DNA of 64,000 nucleotides, from the NCBI RefSeq assembly GCF_000423585.1, contig NZ_KE384056.1, positions 45,845-109,844 of the forward strand, read 5' to 3'. The stretch's first letter is position 1; each line of letters opens with the position of its first letter. The stretch is from Salinimicrobium xinjiangense DSM 19287. GTDB taxonomy: Bacteria > Bacteroidota > Bacteroidia > Flavobacteriales > Flavobacteriaceae. Under the pieces are notes generated by a model. It saw nothing but the letters and a program-made list of their open reading frames with translations, made no database searches and was not told where the DNA came from. The translations under genes and the position numbers were made by a program. Of the stretch, positions 1-8,760 are shown in pieces.

Positions 1-840
1 TTACTAAGCGCAAGACTTGCAATACCACAGGCATCATTTGATCCATTATCGATATCGGCTGCTGTGATAGTGGCTGCACCTGAAGCATCCAGTTGAACCG
101 TAATATCCTGTGCAATAGCTGCCGGAGCTACATTGTCTTCTACAGTTACAGTTGCCGTAGCTGTTGAAACATTATTATTGTTGTCTGTAACGGTAAGTGT
201 GACTGTATTGGCTCCTATGTTGGTACAGTTGAAGCTGGTTACATCCAGTTCAAGATTGGCAATCCCGCAGGCCTCATTAGATCCGTTGTCGATATCGGCA
301 GGTGTAATAGTAGCCGCACCTGAAGCATCGAGTTGAACAGTGATATCCTGTGCAATAGCTGCCGGAGCTACATTATCTTCTACAGTTACAGTTGCCGTAG
401 CTGTTGAAACATTATTATTGTTGTCTGTAACGGTAAGTGTGACTGTATTGGCTCCTATGTTGGTACAGTCGAAGCTGGTTATATCCAGTTCACGATTGGC
501 AATCCCGCAGGCGTCATTAGATCCGTTGTCGATATCGGCTGCTGTGATAGTGGCCGCACCTGATGCATCCAGTTGAACCGTAATATCCTGTGCAATAGCT
601 GCCGGAACCACATTATCTTCTACAGTTACTACCAGGTCGTAAGAACTTGTTTCCCCATTTGTATCAGTTACTGTAAGTGTTACTGGATTATCCCCCAAAT
701 CTTCACAGGTGAAACTGTCTTTTGATAAATTGAAAGACTCCAGACCACAATCTGCGGTACTTCCATCATCAACATCTGCGGTTGAAATAGTAGCATTTCC
801 TTCAGTGTCCAATTGAACACTAATATCTTTACCTGCTGCC
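1..840 (-). repeat. Tandem 240-bp HYR-encoding DNA repeats
   Basis: Units begin at 121, 361 and 601, exactly 240 bp (80 codons) apart, and a further partial unit runs off the left edge. The units at 121-360 and 361-600 differ at only a modest number of positions, while 601-840 is clearly diverged. All units stay in frame. Confidence 0.85.
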
Positions 841-2498
841 ACTGGAGGTACACATTCCTGATAAGTAATCCTCAGTAAGGAAGCATTTGTATCAAAGGTT
901 TTAATCTGGGCACTTTCATTAAAATATTGTGAATACAGTCCTATTTGGAAATAATCCTCAGACAATAAATTCTGGACGTGTGAGGAGGCATCAAGTACTA
1001 CATATGGATATTGTCCTGCATCAGAATAAACGGCATTACCAAGATATCCACCATTGACCATAGAATAAAAGGATTGTGAATTATTAGAATAAGGTCCCGG
1101 GCTACTTGATAGGTTGATATTGGTTGTTATTCCACCCATATATCCTCCGGAAACATTGGCGCTAAACTCCACACTGTTTATAATACCCGTATCCGGGATA
1201 GTATTTGTATTATAATTTATCCACCCACGGTAATAATCCCGGTAACTTCTAGTAACTGTTTTTGAATAATAAGAATACCAGCCATAACGGCAGTCATTTG
1301 AGGTAACTTGGGAGTAATACGCATAATTTAGAGCAACTCTCGCTGCTGTATTGTTATATGCATAATAATTGTCATCAACATTAGTAGAGCTGGATCCACA
1401 ATAAGAATTTCTACTTACCCGGGTGTATCTATATTTATTGATCATGTAACCAGAAGAAGCACCATTTAGAACTATGGTTGGATCAACTATTACAGGAAAA
1501 TTTCTCTCCTGCAGCCATTCCTGTGAAATTCTCGTATTTATCTGGTACTTATTACTGCTAAGTTGGATGAGATCAAAACCTGAAGTCCGCTCATCAGTAG
1601 TAACTGCACGGTTATTTGCTTCATATATATCCGGAAATGGCACTTCAAGATAGATTTCCTTGTTTGCTTTCAATATGACCAGGCCTTTTAGTTCTTCATC
1701 AAAATCTATTGACCAGTTTTCCGGCAGTACCACTTCTTCAGAAAAAAGCAGGTATTCTGCATCTTCCGGAATGAGAGGTTTTTCTTCTAATATGATGTTG
1801 TGCTTCAATTTATCAGCCTGAACCACATATTCATTATGCACATCAGGAAGAACATTTTTATAAACAATTTTATTTTGACTTACCTGGAGGTCGGGACTTT
1901 TAAATTTTTCGGATTTTATTAATTCACCACCTACACCAGACCAGTTCATGCGGAGGTTTTCTCCCAATAATAGCTTTCCTTCTTCCGTTACAATTTTTAC
2001 CCCTTTCTGGGAAATATCAGCCGGAAACCAGGACTTTAGATTATTTGTCTGGTTGGTATAAGCATAGGAGTTACCCTCTGCAGGTACTATTTTGGTGTTT
2101 ATATCTTCCCATTCATTGTCACCATTAATATAATGTACAGACTTAGGGGACAAAACGGCATCAATTGTTTTTCCATCTTTGCGTAAGTAATGCTTTGTGG
2201 TGCGGTCGCGTTTAGAAAGAATTTCACTTGCGGGATCAACTGAAAAAGGGTTAATTACTGAAAGTTCAGAACTTAAGTTTGGAGGTTCGTTTAGAGCAAG
2301 TTCAAACCCTGCCTCTTTAATTTCTGGTGTTTCACCAAGTTCTTTGGGAGAAATACTGAGGCTGTTCTCTTTTACTTCTATTGCTGAATTTTTCTCCTGA
2401 CTTTGATAAAGGGGAGGTGTTTTGGAATTATCTTTTTTTGTGCAACTAATGAATAATAAGATTGTGCTGAGAAAGATAAAATGAGTAATGCTTTTCAT
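1..2498 (-). CDS. HYR-repeat surface lipoprotein, C-terminus cut by window edge
   Basis: Open from an ATG at 2498 to the window edge without a stop (more than 830 codons). The N-terminus is a lipoprotein-type signal ending in FISC, followed by charged residues. About 500 residues of unrecognised secreted sequence follow, with a very Tyr/Asn/Ser-rich stretch encoded around 1200-1450. From about 840 leftwards the protein becomes tandem 80-residue Ig-like repeats of the HYR type (pattern VTLTVTDNNNNVSTATATV, then VEDNVAPAAIAQDITVQLD). Proteins of this kind in flavobacteria are exported to the cell surface, often by the type IX system through a C-terminal domain, which here would lie outside the window. 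Role as adhesin is inferred only from the repeats. Confidence 0.85.
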   Translation of the reverse strand, partial: MKSITHFIFLSTILLFISCTKKDNSKTPPLYQSQEKNSAIEVKENSLSISPKELGETPEIKEAGFELALNEPPNLSSELSVINPFSVDPASEILSKRDRTTKHYLRKDGKTIDAVLSPKSVHYINGDNEWEDINTKIVPAEGNSYAYTNQTNNLKSWFPADISQKGVKIVTEEGKLLLGENLRMNWSGVGGELIKSEKFKSPDLQVSQNKIVYKNVLPDVHNEYVVQADKLKHNIILEEKPLIPEDAEYLLFSEEVVLPENWSIDFDEELKGLVILKANKEIYLEVPFPDIYEANNRAVTTDERTSGFDLIQLSSNKYQINTRISQEWLQERNFPVIVDPTIVLNGASSGYMINKYRYTRVSRNSYCGSSSTNVDDNYYAYNNTAARVALNYAYYSQVTSNDCRYGWYSYYSKTVTRSYRDYYRGWINYNTNTIPDTGIINSVEFSANVSGGYMGGITTNINLSSSPGPYSNNSQSFYSMVNGGYLGNAVYSDAGQYPYVVLDASSHVQNLLSEDYFQIGLYSQYFNESAQIKTFDTNASLLRITYQECVPPVAAGKDISVQLDTEGNATISTADVDDGSTADCGLESFNLSKDSFTCEDLGDNPVTLTVTDTNGETSSYDLVVTVEDNVVPAAIAQDITVQLDASGAATITAADIDNGSNDACGIANRELDITSFDCTNIGANTVTLTVTDNNNNVSTATATVTVEDNVAPAAIAQDITVQLDASGAATITPADIDNGSNEACGIANLELDVTSFNCTNIGANTVTLTVTDNNNNVSTATATVTVEDNVAPAAIAQDITVQLDASGAATITAADIDNGSNDACGIASLALS

Positions 2499-2702
2499 GC
2501 CATTCGGTGTTGGTTAGGTAATAAGTTTTTTGGGAGACTTAATAGAAGCTAAAAATATCTTTAATAAGAGTGAGGGAAAATACCTCATTTGCAGTATTTT
2601 GGCTCTTTTGAATTGCTGTTAATCCTCTTTTTTAGCCAATTATCGAAAACCTCTGCTCACCTGGTGATAAAGTCACCAATTTCTTTTTCTAATCTTAAAG
2701 AA

Positions 2703-2731
2703 TTGATAATTTGAAAATAATTGTATAGTTT
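2703..2731 (+). promoter_or_regulatory. Possible Bacteroidota-type promoter before the LuxR gene
   Basis: TTG at 2703-2705, an 18-nt spacer, then TATAGTTT at 2724-2731, close to the TTG/TAnnTTTG consensus. It lies so near the ATG at 2739 that the transcript would be almost leaderless, so the assignment is tentative. Confidence 0.3.
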
Positions 2732-2738
2732 TTTAATT

Positions 2739-3524
2739 ATGAAGCATAAGAAAATAGCTGAATTTTGGAGGAAAAATTATTCTCCCCGTGTAGAAAAATA
2801 TGAGGAGTTCCCACTTTCGAATTACTTCAGAAAAATGGCCGCAATCTTTGCCCCAGGGGAGTCTTATTTCTACATTTTGAATATGAATGACTTACAGCTG
2901 GATTACCTTTCGCCAGAAGTTACCAACTTTTACAAAGGTGAAACTGAAGATATTTGTATGGAGAGGCTACTCAAAAATGCAGACCCGGATGATATACCTG
3001 TTCTTGAGAGAAAAGAAGCAGTGATTAAAGATTTTATTGTAAATTTTGTAGATCAGGAGAAAATCCTGAATTATAAAGTCTCCTATTCCTATAATTTAAT
3101 TGATGATTATGGGAGATATCGAACTATGTTGATGCAGGCTACCTTCATATCACTTTCTGAAGGTGGTATTCCCAGACATGTCTTAAGTGTTCATTCTGAT
3201 ATTTCCCATATAAGTCCCAAAGCAACCGAAAATGTCTCCTTTATAGATCTTACCGGCTCTAATTCTTACTTTAATGTTGATACCCGGCATGGAGAATTTA
3301 AGACTCTTTACGCATTAGGCCCTGAAGATGTTCCGCCATATTCTAAAAGAGAAAAGGAAATTATAAAATTGTTATCTCAGGGAATGGAGTCGGGGGAGAT
3401 TGCTGAAAAATTACATATTTCCACCAACACAGTTGCAACTCACCGAAGAAATATTTTACGTAAAGGAAAATTCAAAAATACAGCCCATCTGGTAGGAGAG
3501 TATTTTAAGTGTGGTTTTTCTTAA
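2739..3524 (+). CDS. LuxR-family transcriptional regulator with PAS-like N-terminus
   Basis: 261 residues from the ATG at 2739; an in-frame TTG at 2721 is less likely and sits inside a promoter-like element. The C-terminal ~60 residues are a LuxR/GerE helix-turn-helix (SKREKEIIKLLSQGMESGE, AEKLHISTNTVATHRRNI). The first ~180 residues resemble the PAS-like sensor part of Bacteroidota LuxR regulators (LDYLSPEVTNFY, then a region resembling an H-x-E/D contact). It probably binds DNA after sensing an unknown cytoplasmic signal. It is divergent from the surface lipoprotein gene and might control it; that is only a guess from position. Confidence 0.8.
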   Translation: MKHKKIAEFWRKNYSPRVEKYEEFPLSNYFRKMAAIFAPGESYFYILNMNDLQLDYLSPEVTNFYKGETEDICMERLLKNADPDDIPVLERKEAVIKDFIVNFVDQEKILNYKVSYSYNLIDDYGRYRTMLMQATFISLSEGGIPRHVLSVHSDISHISPKATENVSFIDLTGSNSYFNVDTRHGEFKTLYALGPEDVPPYSKREKEIIKLLSQGMESGEIAEKLHISTNTVATHRRNILRKGKFKNTAHLVGEYFKCGFS

Positions 3525-3818
3525 TTTTTTTCTCTCATTACCATGATTTAAGGATAAAACCTCTCCGAGTTCCTATACTTTCTTTTCGCCGGTAATTCTA
3601 CCTCAACTACAGTCGGAGGATAGCAGGTACTTATAATCAACCTTACGGAGCGGGATATTCCTCAAAATAAAATTCTGAATCTTAGTTTTCCGGCAGTACA
3701 TTATTTAACGTTTTCTTTAAGACTATAATATAATCCAACCTTAGTTTAATGAATTAAACTGGCGGAAGCGGAATACCTCCACCGTACCGCCTTTTATTTA
3801 CGACTAATATTTACTGTA

Positions 3819-4028
3819 ATGACTGTTGAGGAATTCAGAGATTTGCCAGACCACACCCAGGAGCGAATATTATTCAACGAGGCGAGACTTGTCAATTTCA
3901 GGATTGAAAATGGCAGCATTATTTCTCTTTATTCAATGTACTCTTTCTTTATGGAATTGCAGCTGGACATGAGGAAGGACCATTGTAAAAAGATCTTCAT
4001 GGGTAAGAACAAATCAAGAAGTTTTTAG
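3819..4028 (+). CDS. Small hypothetical protein (69 aa)
   Basis: ATG at 3819, stop at 4028. The pattern MTVEEFRDLP, an aromatic LYSMYSFFMELQLD strand and a basic tail resemble a family of 65-75-residue flavobacterial proteins of unknown function that begin with M-x-x-x-EF-x-x-L. No signal peptide or membrane helix. It stands alone, with no operon partner. An imperfect hairpin rich in GCGG/CCGC at about 3761-3792 lies just upstream. Function unknown. Confidence 0.5.
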   Translation: MTVEEFRDLPDHTQERILFNEARLVNFRIENGSIISLYSMYSFFMELQLDMRKDHCKKIFMGKNKSRSF

Positions 4029-4705
4029 GCCAGCCTAAAAACCCTCTCTTTGGTATACGTAAAAGATATTTTAGGTGTGAGGTTGCAAAAAGGTATTCCT
4101 TTAGCACTCCGCTTCCATTTCCTCCCTCTTATTACAAGTATGCCAACTGGTTTTGATACCGGAGCCACAGCTTGGGTCCTTCCTCGTCCTGTTTGGGGAA
4201 CCTGTCGTACAAATTAGGATGTTCAAAAATGTGTTCTAAATGAATAGATCGGACTAAAATTCCGACGTCATACGATTGCCGGGATTTTTTGTTAATTATA
4301 GTTTGGAGAGGATGTTTATAAGAAAAAAACTTTGGGTTTCTAAAAATCAATCTGTGCACCCGATTTTAACTGCACTAACCGCTTATCTTCAACCGAAGAA
4401 TAGTCATTTCCCACCAGAGCTGCAACGGCTTAAAATTTAGCTGCTAACAGTAATTCCAAATTGCATGGCTTCAATTCTGCCAATGTAGAAAAAAGGGTAG
4501 AGGATCTTTCGGAAGCTTTTGGGATGCCTATTTAACACAATTATTTCTGCTATTGGTTTCAAGTGGGAATCCTTGACTTTAGCCGCCTTTAAACATGGTA
4601 TAATCCTGGCAATAGAAGAATAAAAAGTAAAATATTAGATTTGAGAAAAATTTTAAGTCGGTTCTGGTATAAATATTGCGTCCACAAAATAAATTTAAAT
4701 AAGTC
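4029..4705. other. Intergenic stretch, probably decayed sequence
   Basis: No convincing gene. A 75-codon frame on the minus strand (4132-4359) has no recognisable motif. On the minus strand near 4380-4440 a short coding-like reading (GNDYSSVEDKRL) in another frame hints at a decayed gene. The TAAATATT motif at about 4670 may serve the gene at 4706. Confidence 0.4.
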
Positions 4706-4924
4706 ATGGGAAGACCTGCCACTAAACCAACAGATCTTAGAGATGGTTATTATATTGAAGTCAAAAATAAAAATCAAAAAACTGGTATAAAGATCCGAAG
4801 AGATACCAGAAGCCAGTTGCAACTGGCCATTGATGAATATAAGGGAATTAAGGAAGTGGTCATACTTGGAAAACAAGAAAATGGCAAAATGAAAGATGTT
4901 CCGGAACTTAAGAAAGCACAATAG
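4706..4924 (+). CDS. Small conserved basic protein (72 aa)
   Basis: Starts MGRPATKPTDLRDGYYIEV and continues with a basic KIRRDTRSQ segment and an acidic-hydrophobic half (AIDEYKGIKEVVILGK). It resembles short flavobacterial proteins beginning MGRP-x-x-KPT-x-L-x-DG-x-Y-x-E, which have no known function. It is soluble by sequence, with no signal or membrane segment. No neighbour on the same strand, so no operon clue. A longer minus-strand frame overlaps it (4589-4921) but is low-complexity and hydrophobic and is taken as a shadow. Confidence 0.6.
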   Translation: MGRPATKPTDLRDGYYIEVKNKNQKTGIKIRRDTRSQLQLAIDEYKGIKEVVILGKQENGKMKDVPELKKAQ

Positions 4925-5274
4925 AACTTTCTATAGCAAATCATGAAATTTTTTTAAGGATAGTATCTCTACCAGCTCCTTTATTTCTCCTCCTGAACCT
5001 CGAAATATCTCATCATACCTCTGATGATTCCAGCGTTGACATTTAGACTCTGCAAATGTCGAATGAGGTGTTTTTCTATGCACTTTTTCCACTGGTTTTG
5101 TCATCTTAAAATAAAAAACCCGGTAAACACCAAATCCTGTGCGAGTGAACATCTAAGGATATAAACGACGTTAAGGAGTTGCATTTATATTTATATATTT
5201 TTCGGTGGACCTTCGTCCACCGCCCGCGTGCGCTAAAGCTTTAGCGGAGGCGCAAGCTATCCGAAGATTAAAGA
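4925..5274. other. Intergenic region with small hairpins
   Basis: Contains a perfect hairpin GGTGGAC/GTCCACC at 5204-5221 and a second GC-rich one just after it. A 57-73-codon minus-strand frame ending at 4931 is open but shows no known motif; it could be a tiny gene convergent with the 4706 gene, but I do not support it. Confidence 0.35.
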
Positions 5275-5502
5275 CATTGTTGTCCGGAAAAAGAATCTAG
5301 ACCGCTCCGCTTCTAGAATCTAGAACCAAGACTTTTTTATAAGATACTGAAATTCAATGTTGTGAAAATTTCTTTTCATTGGTAGAATATTTTGAAAATT
5401 CAAAGAACTAAAAACCACCCTCTCAGACTGATAGATAAGAATCTCTTATCAGCATTAGCGGGCTTTTTCAGAGGTTTCTTCTTTTTTCATCGGACAACAA
5501 TG
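5275..5502. mobile_element. MITE-like non-autonomous element, copy 1 (228 bp)
   Basis: Bounded by perfect 12-bp inverted ends CATTGTTGTCCG (5275-5286) and CGGACAACAATG (5491-5502); with one small gap the inverted match extends to about 22 bp (AAAAAGAA on the inner side). The 9 bases GATTAAAGA occur directly outside both ends, as expected of a target-site duplication. No open frame of note inside. The same element, about 90% identical by eye, recurs at 44244-44466. The parental insertion sequence is not in the window and I do not name a family. Confidence 0.85.
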
Positions 5503-5548
5503 GATTAAAGATAGAAATTTCTATTTGTAAAACGTATTCAAATAAAAA

Positions 5549-5586
5549 GCCCTCCTTCGTCCCGAGTGCTCGGGACTTTGGAGGGC
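5549..5586 (-). terminator. Intrinsic terminator reading leftwards
   Basis: GCCCTCC (5549-5555) pairs with GGAGGGC (5580-5586) with an inner GTCCCGAG/CGGGAC stem. On the minus strand the stem is followed by TTTTTATT. It sits 5 bp from an ssrA 3'-end copy, the relation expected of an original ssrA terminator. Confidence 0.65.
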
Positions 5587-5590
5587 GTAG

Positions 5591-5607
5591 GTGGAGTCGG
5601 AGGGGTT
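5591..5607 (-). repeat. ssrA 3'-end copy A (attL-like)
   Basis: GTGGAGTCGGAGGGGTT is identical over 17 bp to 21380-21396, i.e. the last bases of tmRNA (T-arm side and acceptor strand) plus one base. The match stops abruptly on the right, as for an attachment-site core next to inserted DNA. Confidence 0.6.
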
Positions 5608-5684
5608 GGCTGCGCCTTCCCTTAATGAATCCAGTCCTGCAATTACAACTGCCCATCCCTGCGGTCTGGGTGCTTTAAAACACA

Positions 5685-5715
5685 AAATCCTGCTCGAGTG
5701 AACTCGGCAGGATTT
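5685..5715 (-). terminator. Hairpin before ssrA 3'-end copy B
   Basis: AAATCCTGC (5685-5693) pairs with GCAGGATTT (5707-5715). Read on the minus strand the stem runs into TTTTGTGTTTT. It repeats the order seen at ssrA itself: terminator, short spacer, then the ssrA 3' end. Confidence 0.45.
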
Positions 5716-5750
5716 ATAAGTTTTAAATCACAACGCAGTTGTGAATGATC

Positions 5751-5764
5751 GTGGAGTCGGAGGG
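5751..5764 (-). repeat. ssrA 3'-end copy B (attL-like, left end of island)
   Basis: GTGGAGTCGGAGGG is identical over 14 bp to 21380-21393 and diverges immediately to the right. It is the nearest candidate left boundary for the island whose integrase lies beside ssrA. Confidence 0.6.
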
Positions 5765-5821
5765 AACGACCAAAAATTAATTATTGCAGCATTTACAGTA
5801 CCTCTCAAAGATCGTATTTTT

Positions 5822-5836
5822 TTGGTCACCGATTTG
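5822..5836 (+). repeat. Island-end direct repeat, left copy
   Basis: TTGGTCACCGATTTG matches 21258-21272 in 14 of 15 positions and the same orientation, about 60 bp inside the left att copy. It may be an integrase arm site; AT-rich surroundings make chance possible. Confidence 0.4.
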
Positions 5837-6119
5837 GTCTCGCTTTAACAAAAAATTTAATATTTTATTCTTTTCTCTAAACCGAAATAAAATCCTTAAA
5901 CTTTTTTTGATACCAATTAAGTACAAGAAAAAAATTAATGAGGATAAACTTGACCAAAATACGAATTGATGGTTATCGAGTCCCCTCTGCCCTAATTTAA
6001 CCACCGGACGAACCTCCATGTCTGGAGTATTAAAAACCCTGTAATTTGTTTATTTACAGGTGTTTTTTTAGGTTTAGTTCTGGAGAGAAATGCATGACAA
6101 TTTCTTCTATAACTGCCGC

Positions 6120-8756
6120 TTAAAAACGCAATCTTGTATAAAAAAGTAAATACCTCGGTACCGAAGTAAAGACTGAGTATGTACTTGAATAGTTATTGAT
6201 ATTCTCAAAAATAAAATTCTGATTATTCAAAATATTCTGAATTTGCCCACCGAACATCCAATTTTTATTTGAAGGTTGATACTCAATTTGAATTTTGTTG
6301 GTGTTGAAGAACTCCGAATCCACGAAATCCCCTGTTTGAGTAAAGGAGGCTTGCAATTTTTTAAAGTTGAACAGGGTGGTTATTTCAAAATGAAACCTAG
6401 AATTCCTTACTTCCTCGATACCAATTTGACTTCTATAAGATGACAATTGGGCTAAAAAATTTAAATTAAAGGAATTATTGAAATATGTCGTACCGGTGGC
6501 ATCGTAGGTATTTACTGTGCTCGTGGTGACAATATCCGAGTTATTGATTTCTGTTGGATTTTTTGTTGATTGAAGTCCATAACCGAGTTTGAAGGAAGTT
6601 TTAAGAGGATCTACATAGGTTGTAATCCCCGTCTGAAATAGAAAAAGTTCACGCCCTGGCACAATTTTTCTTTGCGTAAAAATAAAATCTTCAGTAACGA
6701 CATCTGCAAATGAAAATTCATTCCTAAATCTTATATAGGAAAATCTATTAGAAAACAATATTCGCTTTTTTACATTGGAGAACGTGTGAGAAAGAAAGAA
6801 TTGGTGATTCCTTAACAATTCTACCTTCTTTGCTCCTAAGTTGAGGCTTCGATAGCTTTTTAAAAAGTAATTATCATTAAAGTATATTAATCTGGGAATT
6901 TCTGTAGCGTATGAATAACTTAAGCGGTAAGTACCTGTTTTTGTCTTTGCCCAACGTAAACTAGCTTCCGGGTTTGGTAGAATAAATGTTTCGGAAAATC
7001 TGTCTTGCTCATACTTCATGACTTTCGTATTAACATCGGCAATAAAAAATAAATTCTTAAGAAGCTCCTGTTTAAACTTTAATTGGAAATAAGACATGAT
7101 ATATTCAGCCATGTTATTTCCCGATAAGATATCCAGGCGGTCATATCCTTCAGGTAAAACGGCTCTTCCTTTACTTTGGATGTTTTCTGCTAAGTGTTCA
7201 ACTCCTCCTATCAACGAATATGCGGTTTTATTCTTTTTAAAAACAAATGATGCGTTTAATCCCTGATAATCCAAGGAAGAGTTGTTTCCCGTCACTACCT
7301 CTGTGTTCTCAACATCTACAGTTTTCAACGGTATGGATATTGGCCTTACATGAAAATCCTCTTGTAAGTTTTTGCTCCCTAAATAAATATCAAAGAGAAA
7401 GGCTCCACTTCTGATCTTTTGAGAATACTGAATCTTAGCTTCCAATTTTTTCTCTGAACTCTCTACCAGCTGATTAATGCTTAATTTATTATATACCAGC
7501 CTATTTAAGTTTTGTCCACGGTCCTTCGCAACTGAAGCCTCAAAGTTAATTTTGGAATTATGTGAAGGAGTAAAATTAATTTCTAGATCATTTGTCAAAT
7601 TTCGGTCATTTATGGTAAAACTATTTTTTTCCGTGAAAGTCAGGTTTTCTGGTTCCACAAATAGAGTATGTATAGTGGAATAATCTTTTTTTAATATATC
7701 TGAATAGAAATAAAGAGCATTTTTAACCATCAATGAGTTGGAAAATTTTCTGTTGATCAATAAACTGTTCCCAAAAGAAGTGTTTAAGTTGTAGAACTCT
7801 TCTTCTAATGGTACTGTAGCTCCCTCTAGGTAAACAACTGGCGAAATGTCAATATGATAATCCCGATCAAAATCATTAAACTCACTTACATTGATCGTTT
7901 CTCCCGATAATTGTCCTTTAGCATTTTTACCCGTGTTGTTTCCAAAACCTAAATTGAGAAACTTCACTTTAGGACTTATTAAGCCTGCATTTATATCGGC
8001 TCGGAAACGGTTTTCTATTCCGGCTCCCAACTCTGCTCTTCCGAAAAGAATGGATTTCTTTGAGTCTTTCAGCTTTAGATTCAATGCAACCTTTTCAGAG
8101 TCTAGAAATTGTTTTAAAACTTCATTTTCGTCATAATTGCTTAAAATCTCAATTTTGTCGATGACAGAAACATCAAGATTTTGGGAGATCACTTTATAAC
8201 GATTATCAGCTAAATCATCACCTTCGATCAATATTTTTTGTATGGGTTTGCCCATAGCTTTTATATTGCCATTTTGATCTACCTCTATTCCAGGCAACTT
8301 TTTCAACATATCCTCCACCGTTTTTTCACTTCCGTCTTGAAATGCAGAGACCCTAAAGGAAATAGTATCCCTGTTGATTTCAATCTTTTCCTCTGCTTCT
8401 AAGACGACAGTGGAAAGTTGTTCTATATTTTGCTCCAGAGAAAAATCTTGTTTATAAACCGAATGTGAGTCCTCAAGTGGTATGACAATTGTTTTCCGTT
8501 TATAACCCAGGCTGTTCACTTCTATGGAAATATTTCTTTTGTTTTCTGTTTTTACAATAACTTCATACTTTCCGTCCTGATCGCTGTAGGCGTAACCAAG
8601 AATTTTTTCACCGTCTGAAGCTACCACCGATGCTCCGGCTATTGGCTCCTGTTCTACCTCTGTAGAAATATTTCCGGAAATTGTTACAGATTGTCCTCGT
8701 AGAGAAAAAACAACAAAACTAAACAACCACAAAAAAAGAAATTCACGTTTTCCCAA
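6120..8756 (-). CDS. TonB-dependent receptor-like outer-membrane protein
   Basis: 878 residues from a TTG at 8756 (no nearby ATG), 4 bp after the stop of the GLPGLI gene, so translated with it. Signal peptide (residues ~1-22, ending LRGQS), a CarboxypepD_reg-like Ig domain (~23-115, with AGASVVASDGEKILGYAYSD), a plug-like domain (~120-230: DTISFRVSAF, VEDMLKKLPGIEVDQNGNIK, KILIEGDDL) and a long beta-barrel with alternating aromatic strands ending in TRLRF, a typical BAM recognition end. It should take up or export a ligand across the outer membrane. Pairing with a GLPGLI protein and a small secreted peptide gene suggests a peptide ligand, an inference. Confidence 0.85.
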   Translation of the reverse strand: MGKREFLFLWLFSFVVFSLRGQSVTISGNISTEVEQEPIAGASVVASDGEKILGYAYSDQDGKYEVIVKTENKRNISIEVNSLGYKRKTIVIPLEDSHSVYKQDFSLEQNIEQLSTVVLEAEEKIEINRDTISFRVSAFQDGSEKTVEDMLKKLPGIEVDQNGNIKAMGKPIQKILIEGDDLADNRYKVISQNLDVSVIDKIEILSNYDENEVLKQFLDSEKVALNLKLKDSKKSILFGRAELGAGIENRFRADINAGLISPKVKFLNLGFGNNTGKNAKGQLSGETINVSEFNDFDRDYHIDISPVVYLEGATVPLEEEFYNLNTSFGNSLLINRKFSNSLMVKNALYFYSDILKKDYSTIHTLFVEPENLTFTEKNSFTINDRNLTNDLEINFTPSHNSKINFEASVAKDRGQNLNRLVYNKLSINQLVESSEKKLEAKIQYSQKIRSGAFLFDIYLGSKNLQEDFHVRPISIPLKTVDVENTEVVTGNNSSLDYQGLNASFVFKKNKTAYSLIGGVEHLAENIQSKGRAVLPEGYDRLDILSGNNMAEYIMSYFQLKFKQELLKNLFFIADVNTKVMKYEQDRFSETFILPNPEASLRWAKTKTGTYRLSYSYATEIPRLIYFNDNYFLKSYRSLNLGAKKVELLRNHQFFLSHTFSNVKKRILFSNRFSYIRFRNEFSFADVVTEDFIFTQRKIVPGRELFLFQTGITTYVDPLKTSFKLGYGLQSTKNPTEINNSDIVTTSTVNTYDATGTTYFNNSFNLNFLAQLSSYRSQIGIEEVRNSRFHFEITTLFNFKKLQASFTQTGDFVDSEFFNTNKIQIEYQPSNKNWMFGGQIQNILNNQNFIFENINNYSSTYSVFTSVPRYLLFYTRLRF

Positions 8757-8760
8757 AGAG

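Noticed and set aside
4132-4359. 75-codon minus-strand frame
   Set aside because: No recognisable motif; may be a piece of a decayed gene but not supportable as a gene.
5777-6019. Frames on both strands in the gap before the receptor gene
   Set aside because: AT-rich, Lys/Phe/Ile-rich products on both strands without motifs; this stretch is the left end of the island.
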